Positions 36,232 through 47,039 are shown, numbered from the stretch's first letter. The stretch is DNA of 64,000 nt from Betaproteobacteria bacterium HGW-Betaproteobacteria-9 (GCA_002842215.1 PHCC01000012.1:48195-112194), one strand, 5' to 3'. The notes: generated by a model not told the origin, from the sequence alone. Program-made: numbers and translations.

Positions 36232-37170
36232 ATGAACAACACGCCTTTGGTCAGTATGGGTGTCCCGGTATACAACGGTGAAAGATCTCTGGCGCGCACG
36301 CTGGATTGCCTGCTGGGACAAACCTACCAGAATATCGAACTGATCTTGTCCGACAACGCGTCTACCGACGCAACCGCGCAAATCTGCCAGGAATATTGCG
36401 CTCGGGACCATCGGATCAGGTACGTGCGACAGGAAAAGAACCTGGGGCTGCCTGGCAATTGGACCTATGTGGCCGAACAGGCCACAGGCGAGTTTTTCAT
36501 GTGGGCGGCGGCCGATGACCACTGGGAGCCGGAATTTGTGGAGGTTCTGGTCAACAAACTGCTGGCTGAACCCGAAGCGATATTGGCATTCTGTCCCTAC
36601 CGCCTCTTCAACAGAGAGACGCAGGAATACGAAGGTGAACCGGTTATCGAAGACTACGGGCACCGCCATGCGCTGGTGAGAATCTACAAGCTGACCAGGC
36701 AATTGCTGGACCGCAGCAACCACGCGCTCATCCGGCACCAGCGCGCCAAGGACATTGAATACAAGCTTTGGCTGTTTCCGAAAATCACCACGGTTTACAA
36801 CGTCGCCTTTCCTTCCCTGTATTTTCTGGCGGCCAAGGGCAACTTCGTTCTGGCATCCCTGGACAAGCCCTTGTGGCGCAAGACCATGACCAGCAAACCG
36901 GCGCATGACGTGCCGCAGCACGCACGCCACCCCGGATTGACTTATCTCGGCCATGTGATCCGCAAAGTTCACCTGTTCTTCCGGTCGCTGGCCTACATAA
37001 GGCGTGGGGCGGATTCGTATTTGTTCATGCTGGCGTGCGTGCCCATCCTGTTGGCCAGGATGGCCCACGACATCGTTGTTCCGGTGTGGGTGGTGCTGAA
37101 AGTGCTTGTTTCCGGCAGGAAGATGAAGGATTTGTCCCCTCACGACTTTTGGAAAATGGGCGTTCGCTGA
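36232..37170 (+). CDS. Family 2 glycosyltransferase
   Basis: A 312-aa GT-A glycosyltransferase: PLVSMGVPVYNGERSLARTL at the start, SDNASTDATAQICQEY, and AAADDHWEPEFVE as the nucleotide-sugar/metal site. A hydrophobic stretch near the C-terminus (YLFMLACVPILLARM) suggests membrane attachment. It probably adds a sugar to a surface polysaccharide. It follows the oxidoreductase by 37 bp. Confidence 0.88.
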   Translation: MNNTPLVSMGVPVYNGERSLARTLDCLLGQTYQNIELILSDNASTDATAQICQEYCARDHRIRYVRQEKNLGLPGNWTYVAEQATGEFFMWAAADDHWEPEFVEVLVNKLLAEPEAILAFCPYRLFNRETQEYEGEPVIEDYGHRHALVRIYKLTRQLLDRSNHALIRHQRAKDIEYKLWLFPKITTVYNVAFPSLYFLAAKGNFVLASLDKPLWRKTMTSKPAHDVPQHARHPGLTYLGHVIRKVHLFFRSLAYIRRGADSYLFMLACVPILLARMAHDIVVPVWVVLKVLVSGRKMKDLSPHDFWKMGVR

Positions 37171-37240
37171 AACGGCTGAACGAACCCTTGGATATTTTTC
37201 TTACTGACAGATTGGATAACCCAGGCAAGGGTGCAAGGAT

Positions 37241-38014
37241 ATGAAAGCAGTCATTTTGGCGGGAGGCTACGGAACCCGGATCAGCGAAGAAAGTGCCACG
37301 AGGCCCAAACCGATGATCGAAATCGGTGGCAAGCCCATGCTCTGGCACATCATGAAGATCTATTCCAAGGCGGGAATCAACGACTTCATCATCTGCTGCG
37401 GCTACAAGGGCTATGTGATCAAAGAGTATTTCGCCAACTATTTTCTTCACACAGCCGACTTCACTTTCGACATCAAGAACAACAAGATGGACGTGCACCA
37501 CACCCAAGCCGAGCCGTGGCGGGTGACATTGGTCGATACCGGCGAAACGACCATGACTGGCGGGCGAATCAAGAGAATCAAGGATTATGTGGAGGGGGAG
37601 TCTTTCTGCCTGACGTATGGGGATGGCGTCTGCGACATGGACATGAACAAGCTGCTGGCTTTTCATCATGAGCAGAAAGCGATTGCCACTTTGACCGCCG
37701 TACAACCACCCGGGCGTTTTGGAGCGTTTGCGCTGAAAGAGGACGACAGCAAAATCCACAATTTCAGCGAAAAGACCAAAGGGGACGGGGCGTGGATCAA
37801 TGGTGGTTTTTTCGTCATGGAACCTGAGGTTTTTGATTATTTCCCGGGCGACGAAAGTGTTCTGGAGCAGGAGCCGCTCATGGCGTTGGCCCACCAAGGC
37901 AATCTGGCGGCTTATCGTCACGATGGCTTCTGGCAAAACATGGATACCCTTCGGGACAAGAACTACCTTGAAAGTCTCTGGGCTGGCACCCAACCACCCT
38001 GGAAGATCTGGTGA
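37241..38014 (+). CDS. rfbF: Glucose-1-phosphate cytidylyltransferase
   Basis: A 257-aa nucleotidyltransferase with the RfbF/DdhA signature [20 protein letters not shown] and [19 protein letters not shown], plus YGDGVCDMD and [10 protein letters not shown]. It makes CDP-glucose from CTP and glucose-1-phosphate, the first step to CDP-linked deoxy sugars. The expected CDP-glucose 4,6-dehydratase is not here; the epimerase/dehydratase at 33280 could act in its place. It is the last gene of the sugar block and converges on modC. Confidence 0.92.
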   Translation: MKAVILAGGYGTRISEESATRPKPMIEIGGKPMLWHIMKIYSKAGINDFIICCGYKGYVIKEYFANYFLHTADFTFDIKNNKMDVHHTQAEPWRVTLVDTGETTMTGGRIKRIKDYVEGESFCLTYGDGVCDMDMNKLLAFHHEQKAIATLTAVQPPGRFGAFALKEDDSKIHNFSEKTKGDGAWINGGFFVMEPEVFDYFPGDESVLEQEPLMALAHQGNLAAYRHDGFWQNMDTLRDKNYLESLWAGTQPPWKIW

Positions 38015-38043
38015 TCGTTGCCCTCTGATCGCCGGGCGCAAAG

Positions 38044-39117
38044 TTATCCGATCAGTGCCACCGCCTTGATCTGCGCCCACATGGCCTGACCGGGTTGCAA
38101 GTCCAGCGCCGCCGCCGAACGCCGCGTCAAACGCGAGAGCAACGATGACGAAGTCCCCACCCTCAAGCGGCACAAGGCCAGCGCCGGGTGGCCTTCGTCG
38201 GCCAGTTGCTCAACCACCACCGGCAGGCTGTTGAGCAGACTCGTGTCGGTCGCGGGCGACAGCGCCAGGCTCACGTCGCGCGCCAGGATGCGGATGCGCA
38301 CGGTGGCGCCCTGCCCTTGCCCGCCGTCGCGCACCCACAGGCAGCCGCCCGGGAACGCCACCCGCGCCAGGCTCCAGGCCGCGTCGCGCTCGACCACCAC
38401 GCCTTCGAGCACCACACCCGCGTCTTCGCCCAGGCGGATCGGCAGATCGACGCGCGACAACACCTCGGCCAGCGGGCCGGAGGCCAGCACGCGCCCGGCC
38501 TCCATCGCCACGATGTGATCGGCCAGCCGCGCCACCTCGTCGGGCGCGTGGCTCACGTAGACCACCGGGATGTCCAGCTCGCGGTGCAGGCACTCCAGGT
38601 AGGGCAGGATTTCCTGCTTGCGCTTGAGGTCGAGGGCGGCCAGGGGCTCGTCCATGAGCAGCAGCCGTGGGCCCAGGGCCAGCGCCCGCGCGATGCCGAT
38701 GCGGCTGCGCTCGCCACCCGACAAGCGGCCCGGCTTGCGGTCCAGCAAGTGGCCGATGCCCAACAGCTCAATGGCCTGGTCCAGACCCTGTTTGCCGGCG
38801 TCGGGCAGGCGCCGCAGGCCATAACGCAGATTGCCCATCACGCTGAGGTGGGGGAACAGGCTGGCTTCTTGGAACACATAGCCCAGCGGTCGCTGGTGCG
38901 TCGGCAGCCAGACACCGCTGTCCTGCCAGACATCGTCATTGACGACCAACCGCCCTTGCGGCGCGCGCTCCAGGCCGGCGATGCAACGCAGCAGCGTGGT
39001 CTTGCCGGAGCCCGAGTGCCCAAACAACGCGGTGACGCCGCGCGCGGGCAAGGCCAGATCTACATCCAGCGAAAATCCCGGCCAGTCGAGGCGAAAGCGG
39101 GTTTGGATGCCGGTCAT
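38044..39117 (-). CDS. modC: Molybdate ABC transporter ATP-binding protein
   Basis: A 357-aa protein. Walker A GHSGSGKTT (33-41), signature LSGGERSRIGIARAL, Walker B LLLMDEPLAALDLKR and a C-terminal Mop/TOBE-like domain, as in ModC. It drives molybdate import with ModB. ATG 39117 lies 1 bp after the modB stop region. The reading frame continues upstream without family support. It ends the Mo operon and converges on rfbF. Confidence 0.95.
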   Translation of the reverse strand: MTGIQTRFRLDWPGFSLDVDLALPARGVTALFGHSGSGKTTLLRCIAGLERAPQGRLVVNDDVWQDSGVWLPTHQRPLGYVFQEASLFPHLSVMGNLRYGLRRLPDAGKQGLDQAIELLGIGHLLDRKPGRLSGGERSRIGIARALALGPRLLLMDEPLAALDLKRKQEILPYLECLHRELDIPVVYVSHAPDEVARLADHIVAMEAGRVLASGPLAEVLSRVDLPIRLGEDAGVVLEGVVVERDAAWSLARVAFPGGCLWVRDGGQGQGATVRIRILARDVSLALSPATDTSLLNSLPVVVEQLADEGHPALALCRLRVGTSSSLLSRLTRRSAAALDLQPGQAMWAQIKAVALIG

Positions 39118-39118
39118 G

Positions 39119-39799
39119 TCAGTGCCCTTCCTTGGGCTTCGGCCGCCAGACGTAGAGCGCCAGCAGCACCACAAAGGAAAAGATCAGCATGACCGCAGAC
39201 AGCCGGTGCGCCTGCAGGTACTCCATGGCTTCCACGTGGTCGTAGATCTGCACCGAGGCGACCCGCGTCACGCCGGGCAGGTTGCCGCCGATCATCAGCA
39301 CCACACCGAACTCGCCCACCGTGTGCGCGAAAGTCAGGATCGACGCGGTCAGAAAACCGGGCAGCGCCAGCGGCACGGCCACGGTGAAGAAGGCATCGAT
39401 GGGCGAGGCCCGCAAGGTGGCGGCCACTTCCAGCGGCCGGTCACCGACCGCTTCAAAAGCGGTCTGCAAGGGCTGCACCATGAAGGGCAACGAATAGAAA
39501 ACCGAGGCCACCACCAACCCCCAAAAGGTGAAGGGCAAGGCGCCGATGCCCAGCGCCTGCGTGAGCTGCCCCACCGGCCCGTGCGGCCCCATGGCCAGCA
39601 GCAGGTAGAAGCCCAGCACCGAGGGCGGCAACACCAGCGGCAAGGCCACCACCGCGCCCACCGGGCCTTTCCACCAGGCCTTGCTGCGCGCCAGCCACCA
39701 GGCGATGGGCGTGCCCACCAGCAGCAGGATCAGGGTCACGATCCCGGCCAGGCGCACGGTCAGCCAGATGGCTTGCAGGTCGCTGTCGGTCAGTCCCAT
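39119..39799 (-). CDS. modB: Molybdate ABC transporter permease
   Basis: A 226-aa inner-membrane permease with about five hydrophobic segments ([58 protein letters not shown]). The ABC-coupling EAA-type loop is [20 protein letters not shown]. It forms the channel used by ModA and ModC. It starts 9 bp after the modA gene at 39809 and is directly followed by modC. Confidence 0.95.
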   Translation of the reverse strand: MGLTDSDLQAIWLTVRLAGIVTLILLLVGTPIAWWLARSKAWWKGPVGAVVALPLVLPPSVLGFYLLLAMGPHGPVGQLTQALGIGALPFTFWGLVVASVFYSLPFMVQPLQTAFEAVGDRPLEVAATLRASPIDAFFTVAVPLALPGFLTASILTFAHTVGEFGVVLMIGGNLPGVTRVASVQIYDHVEAMEYLQAHRLSAVMLIFSFVVLLALYVWRPKPKEGH

Positions 39800-39808
39800 G
39801 GTGAGACC

Positions 39809-40576
39809 TCAGCGGGCGGCTTCGCCGGGGAGGACAAAACCGTACTTCGTCATCACGGTGCGCGCCGCAGGGCCGCCCATGTGCTCGGCAAAGCGCTTGG
39901 CCAGCGCGTTGCACTCCGCACGTTTCGTGATGATGAAGCCCTGCTCCAGCGGCTCGTGCAGCTTGTCGGGGATCAGCCAGTAGCCGCCCTTGCTGGCCAG
40001 CTCGGGGTTGACCGCCAGGGCCAGCGCGATGACGCCGACCTGCGCGTTGCCAGTCTGCACAAACTGCGCGGTGTGGGCGATGTTCTCGCCATACACCAGC
40101 TTGGGCTCCACCTTCTCCCACAGCCCCGAGGCGCGCAAGGCTTCTTCCGCGCGCTTGCCGTAGGGCGCGTGTTTGGGGTTGGCGATGGCGATGCGTACGA
40201 ACTGCGCATCGCTCAGGCTTTGCAGCGTCAGCTTGGTGGCATCGACCTTGCTGCTCCAGAGCACGATGCGGCCGAAAGCGTAGGGTTTCACCTCCGAAGC
40301 AGCCAGCCCGGCCTTGGCCAGCTCGCGCGGGAACCCGATGTCGGCCGAGAAGTACAGGTCGTAGGGCGCGCCCTGCTGGATCTGGGTGTAGAACTTGCCC
40401 GAAGAGCCGTAGATGACCTCGATCTCGTCGGCCGGGTTGATGGCCTTGAACCCTTTGACGATGTCCTCCATGGCGAACTTCAGGTCGGCCGCTGCCGCGA
40501 CGGTGATCTTTTCGGCATGGGCCGTCATGGTCAGCATGAAGGCTGCGATGGTGAAAAGAATGCGGAGGTGTTTCAT
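39809..40576 (-). CDS. modA: Molybdate-binding periplasmic protein, copy 1
   Basis: A 255-aa protein with a signal peptide (MKHLRILFTIAAFMLTMTAHA) and ModA features: ITVAAAADLKFAMEDIVKGF, YGSSGKFYTQIQQGAPYDLY and NIAHTAQFVQTGNAQVGVIAL. It captures molybdate in the periplasm for ModB/C. A second ModA paralogue lies immediately upstream with quite different sequence, so the two may differ in ligand (molybdate or tungstate) or affinity. ATG 40576 chosen; a TTG 15 bp earlier is possible. Confidence 0.92.
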   Translation of the reverse strand: MKHLRILFTIAAFMLTMTAHAEKITVAAAADLKFAMEDIVKGFKAINPADEIEVIYGSSGKFYTQIQQGAPYDLYFSADIGFPRELAKAGLAASEVKPYAFGRIVLWSSKVDATKLTLQSLSDAQFVRIAIANPKHAPYGKRAEEALRASGLWEKVEPKLVYGENIAHTAQFVQTGNAQVGVIALALAVNPELASKGGYWLIPDKLHEPLEQGFIITKRAECNALAKRFAEHMGGPAARTVMTKYGFVLPGEAAR

Positions 40577-40601
40577 GGCGTGGTCTTTCAAAGGGACAGC
40601 T

Positions 40602-42253
<1,652 letters not shown>

Positions 42254-42254
42254 G

Positions 42255-42641
42255 TCAATGCCGCGAAAACAGGTCGCGCACCTTGCACAGCGCGGTGGTG
42301 ACGTCGAAGCGGGTGTCGGGCAAGGCCTCGCCGGCCAGCACCTTCTGCAGCGCGGCCCGCGGGCCGGTCTCGCCGGTCAGCAGCACCTGCGCGCCCCAGC
42401 CCGCCATGTGGCGCAGAAAGCCATCGCCCGCGCTGCCCGCGATCAGCAGGTCCACGCCGTGCAGCGGGTGCGGGCCATCGTCTTTGAAGTGGTGCGGCAG
42501 CTGTTCCTTGCTGAGCACGATGCGCTGCGGCTCGGGCAGCGGCGCGTCAGGCTGGCAATCGAACAGCAGCCACTCGCGGGACTGGCCGGCGTGGCCGCTG
42601 ACCTGGCTCCAGGCTTTGTGGGTGGCGATGGCGACTTTCAT
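42255..42641 (-). CDS. NifX/NafY-family cofactor-binding protein
   Basis: A 128-aa member of the dinitrogenase iron-molybdenum cofactor binding family: MKVAIATHKAWSQVSGHAGQ at the start and HPLHGVDLLIAGSAGDGFLR. It is distinct from nifX at 6848-7258. Placed inside the Mo operon, it may bind a Mo- or Fe-S-containing intermediate. It starts 27 bp downstream of modE and is separated from modD by 1 bp. Confidence 0.82.
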   Translation of the reverse strand: MKVAIATHKAWSQVSGHAGQSREWLLFDCQPDAPLPEPQRIVLSKEQLPHHFKDDGPHPLHGVDLLIAGSAGDGFLRHMAGWGAQVLLTGETGPRAALQKVLAGEALPDTRFDVTTALCKVRDLFSRH

Positions 42642-42668
42642 GAAGGGTCCTTGTGTCGTTGAATGGGG

Positions 42669-43493
42669 TCAGTCGGTGGAGACGAGGAAGACGCTGGAGG
42701 CCTTGAAGATCGCGGTCACGGGCTGGCCCACGGCGAGCCCCAGGCGCTCCACGCTCTGGTCGGTGACCACGGCGGTGAGCACGTGGTGACCACCCGGCAG
42801 GTCCAGCGTGACCTCGGTGTTGACCGGGCCGTGGTGGATCTTCTGCACCAGGCCGCGAAAGCGGTTGCGGGCCGATACGCGCGCACCCTCTTCTTCCACC
42901 ATCAGCACGATGGACGAGGCCTTGACGAAGGCCAGCACATCGCGGCCCTCGGCCAGGCCGAGGTTCTGCACCGACTCGTTGGTGACGATGGCGGTGAGTT
43001 CCAGCGACGGCCCCAGCTTCAGGATGACCTCGCTCTCGACCGCGCCGGTGCGGATGGCGCCGATGGGGCCGGCGAACTGGTTGCGGGCACTGGTTTTCAT
43101 GGTGAGCCTCCGGAGGACTTGTCGGAATTCGGCGATGTCGGGTTCACCGCGCTGCGCCAGCTGGCCGCTCAGGCGCGCGAGCGCGGCCTGCGACTCCTGC
43201 TCCAGCGCGCGGTAGAAGGCGATCAGCCGGCGGCCAAACGCGGTGAGCTCGCTGCCGCCGCCGTTGCGCCCGCCGGTGGCGCGCAGCACCAGCGGCTCGG
43301 GCGCCACGTTGTTCATGTCGTCCACCGCGTCCCACGCGGCCTTGTAGGCCATGGGCACGGCCTTGGCGGCCTGCAGGATGGAGCCGTGCTGGGCGATGGC
43401 TTCGAGCAGACGGATGCGCTTGTCGCCGAGGAAGCTGCCCATGGCGGTGTCGATCATCAGCTTGCCCATCAGGGGAGTCGTTGAAGCGTTCAT
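42669..43493 (-). CDS. modE: Molybdate-responsive regulator ModE
   Basis: A 274-aa protein. Its N-terminal winged HTH is FLGDKRIRLLEAIAQHGSIL with QAAKAVPMAYKAAWDAVDDM. Two C-terminal Mop domains carry SARNQFAGPIGAI and SARNRFRGLVQKIHHGPVNT. ModE binds molybdate through the Mop domains and represses mod genes when Mo is plentiful. It sits upstream of the Mo transport genes in the same direction, consistent with autoregulation. No clear ModE box was identified by eye. Confidence 0.95.
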   Translation of the reverse strand: MNASTTPLMGKLMIDTAMGSFLGDKRIRLLEAIAQHGSILQAAKAVPMAYKAAWDAVDDMNNVAPEPLVLRATGGRNGGGSELTAFGRRLIAFYRALEQESQAALARLSGQLAQRGEPDIAEFRQVLRRLTMKTSARNQFAGPIGAIRTGAVESEVILKLGPSLELTAIVTNESVQNLGLAEGRDVLAFVKASSIVLMVEEEGARVSARNRFRGLVQKIHHGPVNTEVTLDLPGGHHVLTAVVTDQSVERLGLAVGQPVTAIFKASSVFLVSTD

Positions 43494-43576
43494 GTGTACG
43501 CCTCCGGCCTGTCACCGGCCTCAAGCCGGGCAATGTGCAGGTCGGTGTGCCGGTCTGATCGCATCGCCGTCCCCTT

Positions 43577-43822
43577 TCAGCGCCGGCAGCCGGCCAGGGC
43601 CGGGTGCCGCAACTGGCGCAGCACCCACTCGTAGGGGTAGCGCGGTGCACGCTCGGCGGGTTGCGAGGTCATGCTCAAGGACCAGGCCTCGGCCCAGGTC
43701 CAGCAGGCCTTGCGTTCGCGTTCGGAAAGCGTCGAGCCGTCGAGCGAGCGCATGAAGTCGAACAGCCAGGCCTGGCGATCAACCGCGCCGACCATGCCGC
43801 CATCGCGGAACGCGGCGTTCAT
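43577..43822 (-). CDS. Uncharacterised 81-aa protein
   Basis: A small helical protein, MNAAFRDGGMVGAVDRQAWL..., without cysteine clusters or membrane segments. The ATG overlaps the stop of the upstream 129-aa gene (ATGA, 43819-43822), so translation is coupled. Position before modE suggests a nif/Mo accessory role, but nothing in the sequence identifies it. Confidence 0.6.
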   Translation of the reverse strand: MNAAFRDGGMVGAVDRQAWLFDFMRSLDGSTLSERERKACWTWAEAWSLSMTSQPAERAPRYPYEWVLRQLRHPALAGCRR

Positions 43823-44208
43823 CTCGGCATGCCCCGGCTGAGCGAGAGCCGGGGGATGACCGCGCCAGCGCCGAAGCGGTCAATCACCTTGTGGCTGGCG
43901 AGCCAGCGGTTGTCGGGCAGGCGCCAGGCTGTCACGGTTTCGGCGTAGACCGGGGCCTCGTAAAAGATCTCGTCGTCGTCGGAGCGCAGTGCGGTCTGCA
44001 CGTAGCGGAAGGCGCAGAAGCAGGCCAGGCCGTCGGCGTCGAGGCCGAGGCTGCGGTCGGCCACGATCTCGTACTCCTGCTCGACGGCAAAGCTCACCGG
44101 GGCTTCCACCAGCCCGATCAGGTCGGACGGCAACTCATCCATCCAGGCCACCGCTTCAGCGCGTGCTGGGCAGGCGTTGGGTAGCGGGCTGTACAACGGT
44201 TGGTGCAT
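43819..44208 (-). CDS. Uncharacterised 129-aa nif-cluster protein
   Basis: MHQPLYSPLPNACPARAEAV..., with the central ADGLACFCAFRYVQTALRSD and AETVTAWRLPDNRWLASHKV. It shows no recognised domain. AGGAG lies 7 bp before ATG 44208. It is the first gene of the minus-strand run leading to modE and the mod genes. A TGT-N10-ACA-like sequence overlaps its 5' leader, and a palindrome lies 70 bp upstream. Confidence 0.65.
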   Translation of the reverse strand: MHQPLYSPLPNACPARAEAVAWMDELPSDLIGLVEAPVSFAVEQEYEIVADRSLGLDADGLACFCAFRYVQTALRSDDDEIFYEAPVYAETVTAWRLPDNRWLASHKVIDRFGAGAVIPRLSLSRGMPR

Positions 44209-44218
44209 GACGGGCTCC

Positions 44219-44234
44219 TGTGAACAAGGGGACA
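44219..44234. promoter_or_regulatory. NifA-site-like sequence in the 129-aa gene leader
   Basis: TGT-GAACAAGGGG-ACA. The 12-bp stretch AAGGGGACAGGC (44226-44237) is identical to 56347-56358 at the nifB NifA site. It overlaps the Shine-Dalgarno region of the downstream gene, so action as an enhancer is doubtful. Confidence 0.4.
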
Positions 44235-44277
44235 GGCTCTGTATCGATCACGACATAACGGACGGGTCCAACGACAG

Positions 44278-44301
44278 CGTTGTGTGCTTTCCTACACAAC
44301 G
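44278..44301. promoter_or_regulatory. Perfect palindrome CGTTGTGT-N8-ACACAACG, likely regulator site
   Basis: Eight-bp arms surround GCTTTCCT. It contains two overlapping TGT-N10-ACA matches. On the minus strand it reads TGTGTAGGAAAG, identical to 56338-56349 in the nifB NifA site. NifA binding is the likeliest role; no well-placed -24/-12 element follows it before the next gene. Confidence 0.6.
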
Positions 44302-44332
44302 TCCACTCCAGCGTGGCTTGAGAGCCTGGTTT

Positions 44333-44347
44333 GCAAAACGTGGGCCA
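44333..44347 (-). promoter_or_regulatory. Sigma54-like element upstream of the Mo operon
   Basis: On the minus strand, TGGCCC-ACGTT-TTGC, one mismatch in the -24 box. It lies upstream of the palindrome rather than downstream, unusual geometry for a NifA-activated promoter. Confidence 0.45.
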
Positions 44348-44439
44348 GCTTGTGGAGGGGTAAACGAATCGCTCGTCAGCACCTTCTTTTCTTGGTGCCG
44401 GTTGGCGTTCGCGGCGTTCAGGCGTGGTACCTCGCGGCT

Positions 44440-44965
44440 CAAGGCGTGTGCGGGCAGGCCGCAGCGCGCCGGCGAGGCGATCGGTGCGTTGCACCGACTC
44501 CCCTGCGATGCTCGCGGCCGTGGCCCGTCGCACAACTCGCTGCGTTCGCTGCGCTCTCTCCGCTCAGACAAGTGCGACGAGTCAGTTGACGAAGCGCGCT
44601 GCGCGTGCGGCCACGGCCACTGCGCTTCTCGGAGCCTCACAGGCGCGCTGCGGCCTGCCCACACACGCCTTGGCAGAAGTGTTGTTGGCGCTTCACCGTT
44701 GGAAAACCACTTCTCTGATTGCTGCGGCAGGCGCTGTCCGGTGGGGGCGATGTTCCGGGGTGGCTGTGCCCGCGCGCCTGGGGCCGGGCGCGCCGGTGCG
44801 CGCATCGCTTCTGACCCGCGGCCACTGTCTGAGCGGAGAGAGCGCAGCGAACGCAGCGAGTTTGGCCGCGCCGGCCCCAGGTGGGTGGGCACAGCGGAGT
44901 CGGCGCAAAGCGCCGACCACCCCGGATGAGCCCCCGCCGGGCAGCGCCTGCAGCAGCCGCGAAGT
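44440..44965. repeat. Large palindromic repeat, copy 1 (after the nifB operon)
   Basis: 44520 to about 44963 matches the reverse complement of 63545-64000, with one diverged patch near 44680-44725. The element has internal inverted arms (44537-44572 and 44828-44862 share CGCTGCGTTCGCTGCGCTCT). Left of 44520 it continues with a further inverted match to 44643-44672. No reading frame in it looks coding. It starts about 25 nt after the last stop of the 45-56 kb operon. Confidence 0.88.
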
Positions 44966-44988
44966 GCTTCCTCCGAATGTCCGCGTCC

Positions 44989-45360
44989 TCAGGCCAGACT
45001 CATGCGAAACAGATCAAGCTGGCTCTGACGGTACACGCGCAGCCACAGCAGCGTCGCCGGCACCAGCGACTGGCTGGCGAACCACAGGGCGTCGTCCATG
45101 GCCTCGCCGGGCGGGCCAGCGAGCTCCGCCGACATCAGCGCCCAGCCCGACCAGTCGAGCTCGGGCATGGTGGCGCGCTGCTCGGGCTCGATCTGCGCCA
45201 CGCTCGCGGCCAGGGTGGCGAGCTGGCGCTGCACCTCGGCGCGCGTGAGATGCGAACGCATCAGCTCCTCGCGTGGCAGTTGTTCGACCAGGATCAGCAC
45301 CGATTCGCAGGCGCTCTGGATCAGGCCCAACAAGGCGCTGTGCAGCATGGGATGGCTCAT
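44989..45360 (-). CDS. Uncharacterised 123-aa nif-cluster protein (paralogue of 10967-11323)
   Basis: MSHPMLHSALLGLIQSACES..., helical, sharing LDWxGW and LWFASQSLVPATL patterns with the 118-aa product near the nifK end of the cluster. No known domain. It lies 7 bp after the amine-oxidase-like gene and is the last gene of the long nifB operon. The large palindromic repeat follows directly. Two paralogues at two nif operon ends suggest a family dedicated to nitrogen fixation. Confidence 0.7.
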   Translation of the reverse strand: MSHPMLHSALLGLIQSACESVLILVEQLPREELMRSHLTRAEVQRQLATLAASVAQIEPEQRATMPELDWSGWALMSAELAGPPGEAMDDALWFASQSLVPATLLWLRVYRQSQLDLFRMSLA

Positions 45361-45367
45361 GCGTGTT

Positions 45368-46987
45368 TCAGGCGCTGACTGCCATGGGCTGGGCCTGCAG
45401 CAAACGGGCGTTGAGCTCGATCGCGAACTCGCGCCAGGCCGCGGCCAGGTCGAGCGTGATGGCGCGTTGGGTCTCGGCGTCGGGCATCTGGTCTTGCGCG
45501 AAATTCGACAAAGCACACGAGCTGGCGTTGAAGGCCAGCGCGGCCTGCAACAGGCCCTTGTTCCAGCCCGCGAACGTGGCCAGCAACGCAGGCGTGAGCG
45601 CGTGCTGCCCTTGCACCACCGCAGCGTCAGCAGCGTCGAGCGCCGGTAACAGCGAATCGATCTGCGCCAAGCTCTCGCTGTAGACGCGGTCCACGGTCGC
45701 CAGCAGCGCGCGCTGCGTGAGCAGCTCGTGTTGCTGGCTGGACAGCAGGCGCGTGAGGTGGCGGCGGTACTGGTCGGGCGCGGCGGCGGTGCGCGCGGCC
45801 ACGCCTTCGGCGAAGGCGGCCAGGGCGTCATCCCGGTTCATGCGGTTCAGCGCCACGGGCTCGGGGGTGGCGGCGCTGGACGCTTGCTGGCGCAACAGCG
45901 CGCGGGCGATGCGCTCGGCCGCTTCGAGCGCGCCCTCCATGTGGCCGGCGCCGTGGGCCGCCGTTTCGCTGCCGCCCAGGAACACGCGGCCGCTCCACAG
46001 CGGCTGGCGCAGCAGTGGAGAGGCCAGCGGCGGTTCGGGGGAGGTGGTGCGGTCGGTGTCGCTGCAGGTCCAGGGCTCCAGCGCCCAGTCCTGCAACTCC
46101 AGCCTGCCGCTCTGTGCGGCCTGGCCGTAGAGCTGAGCGAGCTGGCTGTCGATCAGCAGCGGCAGTCCGCGCTGGAAGTGTTCGCGCTGCGCCGGGTTCA
46201 GCGCCACGAAACCGGCCAACGCCGCACCCTGGGTTTCGTCGCAGGCGTCGAACACCTCGCCGAGCACGGCCTGCGCGTGGCGCACAAAGGCGTTGCCCGA
46301 TTGCCCGGCTTCGCGCCAGAAGGCCTGGTCAAACGCCACCAGCGCCTTGGCGTGGGTCGCCATCCAGGTGGCGGTGGTTTCCATCGCGTCCCACACCGTG
46401 GCCGGCAGCGGCGGGTCCATCAGCATGCGGTCGTGAATGAGTCGAGGCGGCAGGGCCAGCACGACCTGGCGCGCGCGCAGCGGTGCGCCGCTCTCCAGCA
46501 CGAGATCGATGTGGGAACCCCGGTCGCGCAACACACGCACGGCTTTGCCCAGTTGCAGGCAGCCCTCGGGCAGGTCCGCCGCCAGCGCCTCGGCGAGCCG
46601 CGCCGCGCCACCCTGGATGCGGCGGGCGCCCGCGTGCACGCCTGCTGCCTCCTGCCGGCGTTCGGGTGCGCGGTTGGGGTCGGTGAGCCAGAGCGCGTCG
46701 CCCGGGTCGTGCTGTGCCAGCGTGGCCAGGCCCAGTTCGCCGAGCAGCACGACGATGCGTGGTTCGGTTTCGGTCCAGTACCAGGTGGCGCCCAGGTCGA
46801 GCGCCTGGCCGGTCTGTTCATCGGTGCGGGTCAGCACCCGGCCGCCAATGCGCTCACGCGCTTCGAGCAGGGTCACGCTCAGGCCGCGCGCGACCAGGGT
46901 TCGGGTCAGCGCCAGACCACAGAGGCCAGCGCCGACCACCACCACGTCGGCCACTTTCTGGGTTGGAAGATGGAGCAAGGCGGCCAT
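45368..46987 (-). CDS. Flavin amine-oxidase-like FAD protein
   Basis: A 539-aa protein. FAD-binding Rossmann motif VVVVGAGLCGLALTRTLVAR, then LLEARERIGGRVLT and LGATWYW, and the C-terminal GRVFLGGSETAAHGAGHMEG typical of flavin monoamine oxidases. About 150 extra C-terminal helical residues have no assignment. Similar genes occur in other nif clusters, but the substrate is unknown. It follows the [2Fe-2S] ferredoxin gene, a possible electron partner, with a hairpin repeat between them. Confidence 0.83.
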   Translation of the reverse strand: MAALLHLPTQKVADVVVVGAGLCGLALTRTLVARGLSVTLLEARERIGGRVLTRTDEQTGQALDLGATWYWTETEPRIVVLLGELGLATLAQHDPGDALWLTDPNRAPERRQEAAGVHAGARRIQGGAARLAEALAADLPEGCLQLGKAVRVLRDRGSHIDLVLESGAPLRARQVVLALPPRLIHDRMLMDPPLPATVWDAMETTATWMATHAKALVAFDQAFWREAGQSGNAFVRHAQAVLGEVFDACDETQGAALAGFVALNPAQREHFQRGLPLLIDSQLAQLYGQAAQSGRLELQDWALEPWTCSDTDRTTSPEPPLASPLLRQPLWSGRVFLGGSETAAHGAGHMEGALEAAERIARALLRQQASSAATPEPVALNRMNRDDALAAFAEGVAARTAAAPDQYRRHLTRLLSSQQHELLTQRALLATVDRVYSESLAQIDSLLPALDAADAAVVQGQHALTPALLATFAGWNKGLLQAALAFNASSCALSNFAQDQMPDAETQRAITLDLAAAWREFAIELNARLLQAQPMAVSA

Positions 46988-47039
46988 ACAAACACCTCAG
47001 GCAATGGCGAGCTCAGAGGCGCGACACCGTCCCACCGGG

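Noticed and set aside
44440..44988. Open frames inside the large repeat as proteins
   Set aside because: The frames differ between the two copies and the sequence is near-palindromic with low-complexity Arg/Ala/Ser products.
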